NCBI GenBank assembly: GCA_024509875.1 | Contig: JAMPIV010000299.1 | Location: 1,233,001 to 1,297,000, forward strand | Length of the DNA: 64,000 nucleotides | Source: Oreohelix idahoensis | Lineage: Eukaryota > Mollusca > Gastropoda > Stylommatophora > Oreohelicidae | Direction of reading: 5' to 3' | Shown: positions 10,525 to 25,406 of the stretch, one piece after another | How the letters are laid out: the number at the start of each line of letters is the position of its first letter | Numbering within the stretch: position 1 is the stretch's first letter | Translations under genes and position numbers: made by a program | Notes under the pieces: generated by a model | Seen by the model: the letters and a program-made list of their open reading frames with translations, nothing else | Told to the model about the DNA's origin: nothing | The model's database searches: none

Positions 10525-12018
10525 TGTGGTAAGACTGTTACGTGCAGTCTTTGATATCTTACAATATTATACATAGGTAATTTTTTAGTGCTTAAGGGAA
10601 AGTCATTATTGAGTTACTTCCCTTGAAAGTTGTGTCGGCTCTTTCGATCAAACTCCGCGGATAAATCCATTTTACTGCGATTTATTCGTTGTTTGGGTAA
10701 TAATAGATTGTTCTTGCTTCAGAATATCTATGGCCTGAATTTATGTGTATTGTTTGTCTGAGTAGGACGAGTCTGTCTTATATCTGTATATCTTTACATA
10801 TCTAAGTCGAACTATATGTTCTGTTGTCTCTAGAGAGGTCGAAGGCTATTCGGCGGATGTGTCGCTAGAGTGTGGTGTGATTTGGCTTCGTCCTGATAGG
10901 GACTGTGTGTTTTCCATGTCGGCCTGTCGCCGGGGAAAAAGTGATCTCAGTATTTGTGGGGAAGGTGATAGTCGTCTAAACCTATCGTGTATGCTTTACC
11001 CCAGTGTTTAGTCGTATTGCCAAGGAATGGCAGTTTCATATTTCCTATACCAAGGTAATCAAAGATACTCTTATGAACTCTCGATCGAAGCCACCATTTT
11101 CGATAGTTACGATTTGAATGTCTAAGAGAATATATTTGACTCGATGAAAACGACTTCAATTCCTAGCAGCACTATATCCTGTAGATTGCAGTCAATTGTT
11201 CATGATCAAATCTACAGAGCAATGAAATGTTTTATGAATGACTAACTTTAGGACAGATTCATTATCTGTATCCAAACGTGAGTGACAGCTCACGAGTGAA
11301 GCCATCTTGGAACCAAAACATGTAGTGACTTTCAAGAAGAGAAAAGGGATGCCCGTATTATCGCTTGTTTAGTCCAGAGATCACTGCTACACATGAGAAC
11401 CCGTTATTAGCGGTTCAATATTATTATATGGAAAAATATATGCTGAACATTATGTTGAAGAATCGTCGCTAGACGAGATTAGGTTTAGAAGCCATCTGAA
11501 ATATTGTTTATAAGCTGACGTGCTCAGTCAGTGAAGTCAGATGATATATATGTATGGGCGATACTGAGTGCTTGGCTACTGACAGTCCATTATACACTTA
11601 TTCTACATGAGTGCCCATGTAACATTGCAAGACCATTTATCTACTGTACTATGATGTATTATGGCAACCTGTGATTTGTCACTATCTGTGCTGTCGAGTG
11701 TGTACGTCCAATTAAACTTTAGAAAAAGGTACACAGTCGTTGGTGTCGATGACTTCCAGCCATACATGAGTGTGAGAAAAGAACATTTTTTGTCAACACC
11801 ACGAACCTTTATCATCATTCGCACATTATACACTCAATCCATGTCTACATACCACTGCGTAGGTCAAGTTGACATTCCATACACTACAGTGGAGCAAACA
11901 ACACCATAGAGATCTTATCAACTGATGATGATGATGATGTCTGCTTCCATCCACTTATATCTATCTTTTGGTGGATATCATTAACGGGAATAAAAATCCA
12001 ACGTTATCAACCTTATCA
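10525..12018 (+). repeat. 3' LTR of Gmr1-type copy 2
   Basis: It begins TGTGGTAAGACTG directly after the polypurine tract and ends near CTTATCA at 12018, about 1,494 bp. The last 570 bp (11449-12018) are nearly identical to 3403-3975 on the other side of the element; the first ~920 bp are not. The end was placed where similarity with the 5' side stops. Confidence 0.75.
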
Positions 12019-13732
<1,714 letters not shown>

Positions 13733-14747
13733 ATGCCACGACTATCCGAAAACGACCGCCAACGAGCCATTGGTATGTTGGAGACCGGAATGAGCTCGCG
13801 GGCCATTGCCAGAAAGATGAATTGCCACCACATTACTATTGTACGTCTCAATGAACGTTACGGAACCACTGGCAGTGCCCGGGATAGACTTCGGAGTGGC
13901 CAACCACGAGTTACTACCCCTGCGCAAGATCGTCATATTGTGCTGAGTCACCTAAGGAATCGTTCTCTCCCGGCAAGTGTAACAGCAAGAGCAATAGTGG
14001 GTAGACGTGGGCAAATCTCTCGAATGACAGTCATACGACGACGTCAGAGATACAGGCCTTACTGCAAGACGACCTTATCTTGGGCCAAACTTGACTCACA
14101 GACATCGTCAGCAGCGCCTGCAATGGGCAGAGCAACATGGCAGATGGACTAGACTGCAGTGGAATGCTGTCCTATTCACAGACGAGAGCAGATTCAACAT
14201 ATCCTTTGCTGATTTACGAATGCGGATTAGGCGACGGTGTGGAGAGCGCTTTGCAGATTGCTGTGTTCGTCAACACAACCGATTTGGAGATGGCAGTATA
14301 CACATTTGGGGAGGATTCAGTTTTCACCATCGCTTGCCTCTTCACGTCTTTCGTGGAAATGTTAATGCTGTGACATATCGAGATGAGGTTCTGGGTGCAT
14401 TGGTTGCTCCTGGGTTCACAAATTATTCAGACTTGCAGCTTCCGCAGCAGGATAACGCACGTGCGCTCACCGCATGCATTACGCAGCAATATCTACAGCA
14501 GCAAAACATTGTGACAATTGATTGGCCTGCCCTATCACCAGACATGTCCCCTATAGAACATCTGTGGGACGAGCTTGGACGCAGAGTCTACTGGCAAGGT
14601 TCTCCAACTAATCTGCACCAGCTCGAAGCTGCTCTTACACTTGAATGGGACTTGATTCCCCGGAATTTCCTTCAGAGACTTGTGCGTTCCATGCGGAGCC
14701 TCTGCCAAGCTTGTTTGCAAGCACACGGTGGACATAACAGATACTGA
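13733..14747 (+). pseudogene. Tc1-like transposase, one frame break
   Basis: DD34E cut-and-paste transposase of the Tc1/mariner superfamily, which inserts at TA. The start at 13733 (MPRLSENDRQRAIGML) opens a paired helix-turn-helix DNA-binding region: RAIARKMNCHHITIVRL as first HTH, then the GSARDRLRSGQPR linker and a second HTH to about residue 120. The catalytic domain has FTDESRF near 14190, LPQQDNAR near 14440-14460 and SPIEHLWDEL near 14550-14575, with 34 residues between the second Asp and the Glu. The first half is in one frame up to about 14090, the second half in another, so a single frame change near 14088-14095 inactivates it. The usual Pro-His after QDNAR is replaced by Ala-Leu. 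Length (~335 residues overall) is normal for Tc1. The adjacent (TA)n fits a TA target preference. Confidence 0.92.
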
Positions 14748-15138
14748 GGATAGTGTGAATGAATTTTTTTATTGGTTGCATTTTTGGTTTTCTCCCTTGC
14801 CTGCACAGAATGCAATGAATTTCATAACAATCAAATGTACAAATTAATGACCAGCATGGACTCATAGGAAAATGAATAAAGATTCCAAATATGTAAACTT
14901 GTAAATGTGGCCGTCTGACCGACCACTTGAGCATTTATTCATGCTAGAGTCTAGTCATAATAACTAAATATAAAAAAATAAAAATACAATTCCTTATAAT
15001 AACCAAGTAGAATTCTTAACTAGAATAAAAGTAACTCGAGAAACTTCAGAGTAGGGTACGAAGTGGTGGAAATCAGCTAGGTCAGCGTTTGAGACAATGC
15101 ACGTTAAATTTACCCGACAGTTGTCATAGAAATATATA
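14748..15138. other. No gene recognised
   Basis: AT-rich flank after the transposase, leading into the SINE palindrome. Nothing recognisable. Confidence 0.5.
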
Positions 15139-15556
15139 TAACACATAAGGAAGGGAAACCACGAGGCCTGTAAACAGTAAATTAATATGAAACAAATATA
15201 AAGGTATGTTATAAGGCACTCGTAGGAAATAAAGAAGTAGAACACTAGACAACAGAAAAACAACAGACATGAGTGGCTTACCCAGGATTTGAACCCTGGA
15301 CCTTCCGTGCGACAACACCGCCTAGCTATGCAAGCGAATAACACTGTCCTCCCTGCCATCTACGCGGGGATGCGTAGATGACAGGGAGGACAGTGTGATT
15401 CGCTTGCATAGCTAGGCGGTGTTGTCGCACGGATAGTAAAGGGTTCAAATCCTAGGTAAGCCACTCATGTCTGTTGTTTTTCTGTTGTCTAGTGTTCTAC
15501 TTCTTTATTTCCTACGAGTGCCTTATAACATACCTTTATATTTGTTTCATAGAAAT
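15139..15556. repeat. Two head-to-head tRNA-derived SINE copies forming a large palindrome
   Basis: The left arm (about 15139-15358) is the reverse complement of the right arm (about 15375-15556), with the axis near 15366 at CATCTACGCGGGGATGCGTAGATG-like sequence. Each arm carries a tRNA-like head: an A-box-like TAGCTAGGCGG and a B-box-like GGTTCAAATCC (right arm near 15408-15455), ending GTAAGCCACTC. The body reads GTCTGTTGTTTTTCTGTTG and a tail ends near TACCTTTATATTTG. Related sequence recurs at 28039-28142 and 41033-41440, which makes a dispersed family rather than a local accident. A tRNA-derived SINE transcribed by RNA polymerase III is the best reading; an active tRNA gene is unlikely because the heads differ and the fold is imperfect. 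Confidence 0.8.
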
Positions 15557-16139
15557 ATAGGGATGCATGTTAAAGATAGCTACATCACGCCTTTAGCACG
15601 TGATGTTTATTCAATGAGAAACGTAGCCAGCTCAAGCTCACTACGATTTTGTCGGCGAGAAATGTATACTCAGCAGTCCTGAAGAGAAGAGCAATGCAGA
15701 TAGACGTATATCCACAGTATGGCTCTTTATGTTGAGGTTGTCAACATATTTTTTATGACCAAGTATTCTTATATTGTGTAATTATACACAAGGATTAAGT
15801 ATCATTATACTTAACATGTAAGTAGATACTGTCGCATTGCCATTATGTATTTTCAGTTTGAATAGCCGATGCATTAAGAAAGAATAAAATGGACAAAATT
15901 TAAAACGAAGCTGAAGTTTGAACTAGGGAATAAATCAAATGACGAAAAACTACAAAGGAAGGAAATTAAATATAAAGCTTTGAGAATCCAGAGATTTTAA
16001 AGGATATGAGAAATAATGAATAATACTATGAGACATTTTTTGTGTGATGACATTAGACAGGAAATATGCACTTCACCAGTTTGGTTTATTGAGAAGAGTT
16101 TGGAAACGACCAGTTAAGCTTGGTTTTGTCATTGTACAA
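15557..16139. other. No gene recognised
   Basis: AT-rich sequence after the SINE palindrome, with no recognisable coding or repeat structure. Confidence 0.5.
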
Positions 16140-16275
16140 ACTGAAAGACAAATAAAGTCTGAGTAAATAACACCTATGGCGAGCTTTAAGCCAGTGTAAC
16201 CATCACTCACTTAGACATGAATAACAACTACTCCACCCGGCCACATGTAACTTAAATGGTGCCTTACGACTATGT
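16140..16275. repeat. Dispersed repeat, copy a
   Basis: Shares ordered blocks with 16562-16760: GAAAGACAAATAAAG, TATGGCGAGCTTTAAG, CACTCACTTA, CCACCCGGCCACATGT and TTAAATGGTGCC. Copy a is shorter by internal gaps. The identity of the repeat is unknown. Confidence 0.65.
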
Positions 16276-16398
16276 ATAACAAACCCAGTCCCACAAGAAA
16301 AATTGTTGAGTTTTTGATTGAAAAACCATTTGAATCAGTTTGGAAGTTGAATATAAACATTTGGATTATAAATGACCATGGCTGTTATATAGGATTTT

Positions 16399-16424
16399 AA
16401 TATATATATATATATATATATATT
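16399..16424. repeat. Short (TA)n
   Basis: About 26 bp of TA repeats between the two dispersed-repeat copies. Confidence 0.9.
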
Positions 16425-16561
16425 GTATATAATGTATAGCTATGCATTAAGTTTGGTGCTAGGTTTATCAGCCCAAATGTTCTTACAACCACTAAAGTTC
16501 TCCACAGTGGTCAATAGTGTATACACCAAACCAGTAGGAGGAACGTGGAACGATACCTGAT

Positions 16562-16760
16562 TAAAGACAAATAAAGCTCAAAAAAAATTGAGTAAATTCA
16601 AGCCTACATTTATGGCGAGCTTTAAGAACCATTGGCCGTTTGTAACCAGTCACTCACTTAAACGTGACAGAGAAATCAACACCGGTTACCACGCATCCAC
16701 CCGGCCACATGTGGAGGCCACAACTTAAATGGTGCCAAAAAACTCTTACGACTCAAGTGG
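16562..16760. repeat. Dispersed repeat, copy b
   Basis: Second, longer copy of the repeat at 16140-16275, with the same block order. Direct orientation, about 420 bp apart. No coding motif seen. Confidence 0.65.
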
Positions 16761-16960
16761 TTACCCGGCTATGCAATGAACAATAACATTAATACAAAAG
16801 GATGAACAAAAATGTGTGTGCCCAGTAGCTATGCCACAAGAAAGTCAATGCAATACCATTTTCATTTCTCTATGGGAAGAGAATAGCGGACATCCCAATC
16901 TTGTGGATACTTAGTCGTAACCTTTCCCAACATTTGTTTTAAACTTCAGTTAATCTTTCT

Positions 16961-17654
16961 ATACTGTCCAAAAAAGAGAAACGCATAGCTACTGAAGGCA
17001 CACACATAGCCATAATTTTGACATTTCACACTTTTTCAATTTAATGAGTTAATTGTTTCCTGGATTAGGGTTCAACCAATATTGACAGTGTTTTGCATCT
17101 TGTCACGAAGTTTTTGGCGTATGCCTTCCAGTTAGTATGGTGTGTGGCCTCCTCTTGCATCGATCAGCGACTGGCATCTTCTGGGCATGGATGCATAAAA
17201 CCGGTGCCAAAGTCGACTGATGGTACTCTGATGCACGTTTAGATGCCTGGCAACCTGACTTTGACTTTCGCCTGCGTGCAAACGGCCAATAGCAGTGTTC
17301 CTTAAATTTATCGATAGAGACGGCATAAATGTCTGCTTGAAAATTAACTGAATTTTTTGTGTGTAGCGTTATCCTTTTATAGGGTTTCAAATGCGTAGTC
17401 AGTGAATAGTGTTCACCCCAAATGTTGTTGCTTTCACGTGCGCGCAACATGAGCTGTGGTCAAAAATTGCGTCATATACACTATTGACCACTGCGTTGTA
17501 ACGATTACAAAAACGAACGCAATTCAGGTCAACACGTGCATGTGACACTGTAAAGAACATTTGAGGCTGGTTTTTATATACCCTAGCATCAAATTTTACT
17601 TACAAACTCATAAAAACGCGCCCTCGGATAGCTATGCGTTTCTTTTTTTGAACA

Positions 17655-17659
<5 letters not shown>
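16961..17659. mobile_element. Short Tc1-derived element with terminal inverted repeats
   Basis: The left end (ATACTGTCC, six A, GAGAAACGCATAGCTA) is mirrored by the right end (TAGCTATGCGTTTC, T-run, GAACAGTAT), giving ~28-bp inverted termini with one or two mismatches. TA dinucleotides flank both ends, as expected for Tc1/mariner insertion. At ~700 bp it is too short for a transposase and is a deletion derivative or MITE-like copy that would need a transposase supplied from elsewhere. The right end abuts a (TA)n array. Confidence 0.85.
17103..17450 (-). pseudogene. Tc1-type transposase N-terminal HTH remnant
   Basis: Inside the inverted-repeat element, on -, a frame between 17326 and 17132 reads IGRLHAGESQSQVARHL then NVHQSTISRLWHRF. 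This is the helix-turn-helix of a Tc1-family transposase. No catalytic DDE region follows, so the element lost the rest by internal deletion. It differs from the transposase at 13733-14747, so it belongs to another Tc1 family. Confidence 0.8.

Positions 17660-17737
<78 letters not shown>
17657..17737. repeat. (TA)n microsatellite
   Basis: About 80 bp of TA repeats beginning right at the right terminus of the Tc1-derived element; the element may have inserted into, or seeded, the array. Confidence 0.95.
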
Positions 17738-17739
<2 letters not shown>

Positions 17740-19616
17740 TCTATCTAGTTAATCTTGAATATCTTACTTGCAGATATTGTTCAAATGTATCTACTTGTCA
17801 TTTCTCAGTGTCCCATATACGTTGGATCAGTATTGTTCGATATGTACCAGTTACGTGTCATTACAACTATTATTTCTCATTCTACAATTATGAGTATTAT
17901 TTATTATTGTAGCGCATTGTCCATATTATTTTTCATTTCTGTTTTTTTTTAAACATGCACTCAATGTCCTCGCAAGGGTCATTCGTTATAGCTGTAAGTA
18001 ATTTTCCTTTATGTTATTTTAATTTGTTTATACTATAACTATTTATGTAGTTTTATTTATCTCAAATGAGCTTTTAATCACTTAACCAGGGAATAACCTT
18101 AATTTTGAGGCAATTTTTATTTATTTGATTTTGTGTATGTTCTTCTTTTAGTAAATATATTTACGTTTACAAAGATTTGTTTTGTAAATTTCGTTCTGAG
18201 AGATATATTTTGCCAATCTCATCTTCTATAATTATTAATTTACTAGTTGTCACGAAAAGTCCGACTACGACTCTGGTGTTATTCCTTGAAATATCGGATC
18301 TACTGTCTTACAAGCTTAATACTGCAATAGATGAATCATCAAGGTTAAGAATGATGGAATTTGGCATCAAACGTAAGAATAGTATAGATGGACGTATGAG
18401 AGGATGCATCCGTCGTGTTTACAACCAGCGAGCTACAGGAACAGTTAGCATTCACACTCTTCGACATATACTGATGGAGAATGCGCCCCTATGGGTTTGC
18501 CTGGAGTGCAATGATGTCAATTCTGTATAACAATAACAATAATAATAACAAGCTTAACCATCACGCATTGTGCCATTGTAATACGATTTCTTAGCTTGAT
18601 AGTACATTTAATGGATCTGAGATGTCATTTTGGAAAAATCATTGTCCTCACTCATGTTAAATGAGGCAACTAAAATGAGATAGTTCATGAGGCTAGCAAT
18701 CTCATCATGTAGATTAAATCGCTACAAAAACTACCCCTGCTAGAGGGCAAGAATGGTTATTGTTATTGTGGATCAGAATGGACGTCATTGCCGTGTGCAA
18801 GAGACGTGCTGTAACCACAAGATTTGACTACTGACATGAAGTAAAATTCAGTCACATCTGGGAATAGACATCTGCTGAAGCAGACGCCAAACCTCAGACT
18901 CCTTAATGAAAGCTGAGTAGCAGAGAAGTGAAATCTATGAACTATTTTCGAAAGGTTTTCACTACTAAGCTAAATAATCTTATCATGGCCAGTATCGTCG
19001 TTTTCTTTTCTAATCAGCGTTATTTATTTTAAATATTTTAAAACTCTAAGTGATTATTAAACTTGTTGATCTATAACTTTAAAGTTGGATTAATCACTAT
19101 TGAGTGAATTATATTTTTGCAGCAGTATGACTCATATTATGTTAAGTACCCTAAATAAATAGAACTATACAATCAACAATTGCTGAATCTCCTTCAGCTG
19201 GGGGCTAAAAAATACGAGCAAAATTTACTTTACACAAGCGGCGGGAAGATAAGAAGTTCATGAAAGCTTTGATCCTCTAAGTTGCCATACGTGATTTCTT
19301 AACATTCCTGTGAGGCCCCTGAAATAGAAGCATCAACATTCTTCTGTTTATATCTCTGTCATAAGTAATCTTGAGCAAAGGTTGATACCTTTAAATACTA
19401 TCATTTTATACTCTATGATTGGCCATTGTTGGACCACTACCACGGAGCAGGGAAGTAAAATACCATGACATCCTTACAGAGCATAGAGGCAACACTGCGA
19501 CTCGTCTCCACAGGAAGCCTACACGAAGCGTTCATATGCTATTACAGCGGTTGTTTCTGTAACAATTAATTTCATATGATGTTACTGCCAGTCTCATATG
19601 TCGTCATATAGGACGT
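17738..19616. other. No gene recognised; one unassigned open frame
   Basis: About 1.9 kb with no recognisable gene. An open frame on + at 18177-18530 (117 codons) has a basic middle (RLRMMEFGIKRKNS) and no known motif; its composition gives no strong reason to call it coding. A (AAT)n-like patch lies near 18528-18550. Confidence 0.5.
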
Positions 19617-20985
19617 GAATTTGGAGTAGAAGAGATAACAAAACTCTTAAATGACATCTACAACAGTGGTCAAATACCTGATGATCTGCTAAAATCCATA
19701 TTCATAGCTTTGCCAACGAAACGTGGAGCCATGGCATGTGAAGAATACCGCACCATTAGTCTTATGAGTCATGTGACCAAAATATTATTACGAATTATCA
19801 TGAGAAGAGTGAGAAATAAAATTAAAACAGAAATTAGTGATGAACATTGTGGATTTGTAGAAGGTAAAGGCACAAACAATGCTATATATATATATATATA
19901 TATTAATGGAAAGAGCTACAGAGGCGAAGATTACACTAAGGCATTTGACAAAGTGAAACATGAGGAAATTATCAAAATGTTAGAACGCATCAACATTGAT
20001 GGAAAGGATTGAAGATAATAAAGAACATATACTGGCAACAAACAGCAGCTGTAAGAATTAGCAGCCAAATAGGAACCTTTCAGCATGTAAAAAAGGGTGA
20101 CAGGCAGGGATGTGTGTTGTCACCGGATCTGTTTAATCTGTACAGTGAAAATATAATGAGATCTCTAGAGAACATGCCAGGAATATCATTCGGCGGACAT
20201 AATATAAACAACTTGAGATACGCTGATGATACAGTCTTAATAGAAAAAAAAGAAAAGGGGCTGCAGGAAATGGTTGATACAATAATGACAGAAAGTGCAA
20301 ATAAAGGCCTTAGCCTTAACAGCAAAAAGACAGAAGTAATTCGTCTCAAAGAAAAGGTTTTCCCCGATTTCGCAATCAAAGTAAATGGAACCGTTTTAAA
20401 ACAAGTCAATAAATTCAAATACCTGGGAACATTAATAACAATGGATGGAATATGCATCTCAGAAGTGAAGAGCAGAATAGCTCAGGTAAAAGTAGTTTTC
20501 TATAAAATGAAGAGTATTTTATGCAACAATTTTTTGTCATTGGAAGTAAGAAAGAGAGTTCTTCAATGTTATATAGAACCAATCATGTCATATGGGAGTG
20601 AGTCATGGACAATTAGTTAACAAATAGGGAAGACACTAGAGGCAACAGAGATGTAGTTTTACAGATGAATGTCAAAAATACAATGGACAGCCAAAAAGAG
20701 TAATGTGGATGTCATGAAAGAGGTCAATGCACAAAGAAAACTTCTTTCACAAGTTAAAAAGAAGCAATCCACTTTTTTGAGCATGTTTTGAGAAGAGGAA
20801 AGCTGGAATACATCGTAACAACAGGTAAGATTTAAAGAAAAAGAGATAGGGGAAGACAAAGAGAGCAAATACTGGACAGTTTGACATCGTGGCATGGACA
20901 AAAGTCAACAGCAGAGTTGATAAATTATATTGGAGACAGGAAGTTGTGGAGAGACATAATCTCCTACGCCACTAGGCACGGTACT
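19617..20985 (+). pseudogene. RTE-like non-LTR retrotransposon RT, 5'-truncated
   Basis: Open from 19617 (EFGVEEITKLLNDIYNSG) through EYRTISLMSHVTKILLRI, a typical block before the RT palm. The palm follows as DYTKAFDKVKHEEI near 19933-19970, then, after a frame change near 20009, GDRQGCVLSPDLFNLY (20097-20145) and the catalytic YADD at about 20219-20230. KTEVIRL, KFKYLGTLIT and SYGSESWTIS follow, with a stop at 20618-20620. Degraded sequence to ~20982 still resembles the C-terminal tail. A (TA)n tract at 19883-19903 has grown inside the coding region and replaced residues between GTNNA and DYTKAF. Endonuclease is absent, as expected of target-primed truncation. The end carries a GAAGAAGAAG-like tail (20991-21006). 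Clade RTE is inferred from motif style. Confidence 0.85.
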
Positions 20986-23452
<2,467 letters not shown>

Positions 23453-24449
23453 ATCAATCAATCAATCAATCAATCAATACACTTTAGCTCCCCGATGAGC
23501 ATAGGCCTTCAACAAACACATGCCAAGTCTTCCTGTCCTGTGCCATCCGCTCAAGTTCTTTCAATTTTTTCCTCATCATTTTTACCTCTGTATCCAGCCC
23601 CATGTATTTTTGGTCTACCTCTGCCTCTCTTTCCCTGTGGATTCCAGAACAAAGACTGCCTTGTAATGCTATCATCAGGTTTCTTTTATGTGTGTCCTAT
23701 CCATCGCCAGCGTCTTCTTCTCTTCTCTTGTTCCACTGGCACTTGTCTGGTTCTTGTCATCAATTTCACATTTGTGACTTGTGTCATACCATTTCAGTCC
23801 TTCTATTTTACGGAAGCACAGATTTATGAAAGTCTGTAGCTTTTTAGTTATTGTTTTTGTTGCTCTCCATGTCTCAGAGCCATACAATAGGACTGACTTG
23901 ACATTTGATTTGAAGATTCTTATTTTCGTGTTGGACTTGATTTCTCTTGTTCTCCATGTTTCCCAATGCAATGAAAGCACCTCTTGCTTTTTGTATTCTT
24001 ATTTTGATATCACTGTCTGTCCCTTCAACTCTGTCTATATTACTACCAAGATATGTGTACGCTTTTACATCCTTTAGTGGTGTTTATTCAAATTCAATCT
24101 TGTTATCATTTCTTGCATTTATTCTCATAATCTTTGTCTTTTCCCTGTGTATTTTCAGGCCCACTTGTTGTGACCTCTCATCGAGAATTTTCATTTTCTC
24201 TTGCATCTGATTATGGTTATGGGACAAAAGAGCCAAGTCATCTGCAAAATCCAGATCATCAAGCTGTTTAGTCGGATTCCATTGTATTCCATTTCTGTTG
24301 TGTGATGTCGATGTTTTCATAACACAATGTATTGCTAATAAGAAAAGAAATGGAGACAAGAGCCATCCCTGTCTCACTCCCGTTCGTATCCACGACACCA
24401 GTTTAATTTCGTAGTTCAGCTGATATATTTGTAAAAAGCCAGCAAGCAA
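23453..24449 (-). pseudogene. Non-LTR retrotransposon RT, 5'-truncated, - strand
   Basis: Reading on -, an RT fragment begins near 24449 with RTGVRQGWLLSPFLFLL, continues to the catalytic DLDFADDLALLSHNHNQMQ (about 24270-24220) and GLKIHREKTKIMRIN. A second frame (23980-23675) has KSVLLYGSETWRATKT, and a third (23675-23484) the C-terminal ELERMAQDRKTWHVFVEGL. Frames change at least twice. After the stop the element ends in a (TTGA)n tail, seen on + as (ATCA)n at 23453-23478. The N-terminal half and endonuclease are missing: a dead, 5'-truncated insertion. Clade not assigned with confidence. Confidence 0.85.
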
Positions 24450-25406
24450 AACAAATCATGTTGTCAGCACGCTCTTGAGTACAGTCAATTGCATGAGCAG
24501 TTTTTAAGTTGTCTTTATTTGTACCAATACTTGTTGCAGTGAAATAACGCCTGAATGCATCTTTGGGAAATTTGTCAAAATTATCTTTAACCCTTGGCTC
24601 ACAAGGCCTTGTTTCAAGCAGAACGCTTACTAGTTCAAGTGTGTACCATCGCAAATGTGGATCTGTTCGATATCCCTTATGTTCAATGAAATTACGCAGT
24701 CTTACTGAGTCATTCGTGTTCTTTGCATGATAGTAAGTAAGTAAATAGCTCCTTAATGGACTTCACTTTCACTACCTGTGCAGCAGAAGTAGTCTGTCTG
24801 TTGTAACATCTCCTTTGTTGAAGGTACGAGGCACGTCTGCAGAGTATTTAACTTGGAGCACCATGCTCTGCTCCTGGACTGAAGGTATGCAGCAATTATT
24901 CAGAGGATTTCACATTTTATGAAGCCACTAAGGCCGGCAGGTCTGTTTCCTGCTTCTGGGCCGACGTTACGTAGCATGGCTTCAGAATCTATTGCAGTGG
25001 TGCAAATATAATATGTATGTTAGGAATGCAAATTAACTTGTTTGACATGTTGTAGTAGTTGACTTCCCTCGTTTGTTAAAACATCTGGACATTGAAGACG
25101 CTCTACTTATGCCAGAACAGTATTGGTCTACTGTTAAACAGTTCACAATTTCTAAAATTGTTTCACGTTTTTTACCACTAGTTGCACCTGAAAAATAAGA
25201 CCAGGTTATGGTATATATGGTTTAGAATCAAACCGCCTCTCTGATGCTGAGTGGCCACTGTTAATCAGACTCACCAACTCCACAACACTGTCTGGTAGGC
25301 TGTGGTTAAGCCTACCAAAATGGAGTACGTCGTAAAGCAATACAATAAATGTAATATTTATTTTGACATCAATTAAAGACATTTTCCAAACGCAGTCATG
25401 ATTACT
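24450..25406. other. No gene recognised
   Basis: Flank between two - strand non-LTR remnants. On - an open frame at 24654-24403 (with NLKTAHAIDCTQERADNMICFACW) has no family I recognise; it may be a fragment of another repeat. The rest is non-coding. Confidence 0.45.

Larger units (their letters stand above)
3976..12018 (+). mobile_element. Nearly complete Gmr1-type Ty3/gypsy retrotransposon (copy 2) with 3' LTR
   Basis: The order is candidate primer-binding site, leader, gag (two frame changes), one 1,379-codon frame holding the end of gag and all of pol, 3' untranslated tail, polypurine tract and 3' LTR (10525-12018). Its 5' LTR is represented only by the R/U5-like end at 3403-3975. Pol order is protease, integrase, reverse transcriptase, RNase H. 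The near identity of the terminal 570 bp on both sides argues for a young insertion. No 5-bp target duplication can be called because the 5' LTR start has been replaced. Confidence 0.85.

Noticed and set aside
17755..17952. Possible missing N-terminal transmembrane exon of the GPCR
   Set aside because: Hydrophobic but lacks the Asn of TM1, the LxxxD of TM2 and a DRY-like motif.
18177..18530. A 117-codon frame as a host gene
   Set aside because: No motif, no splice context, composition like its surroundings.
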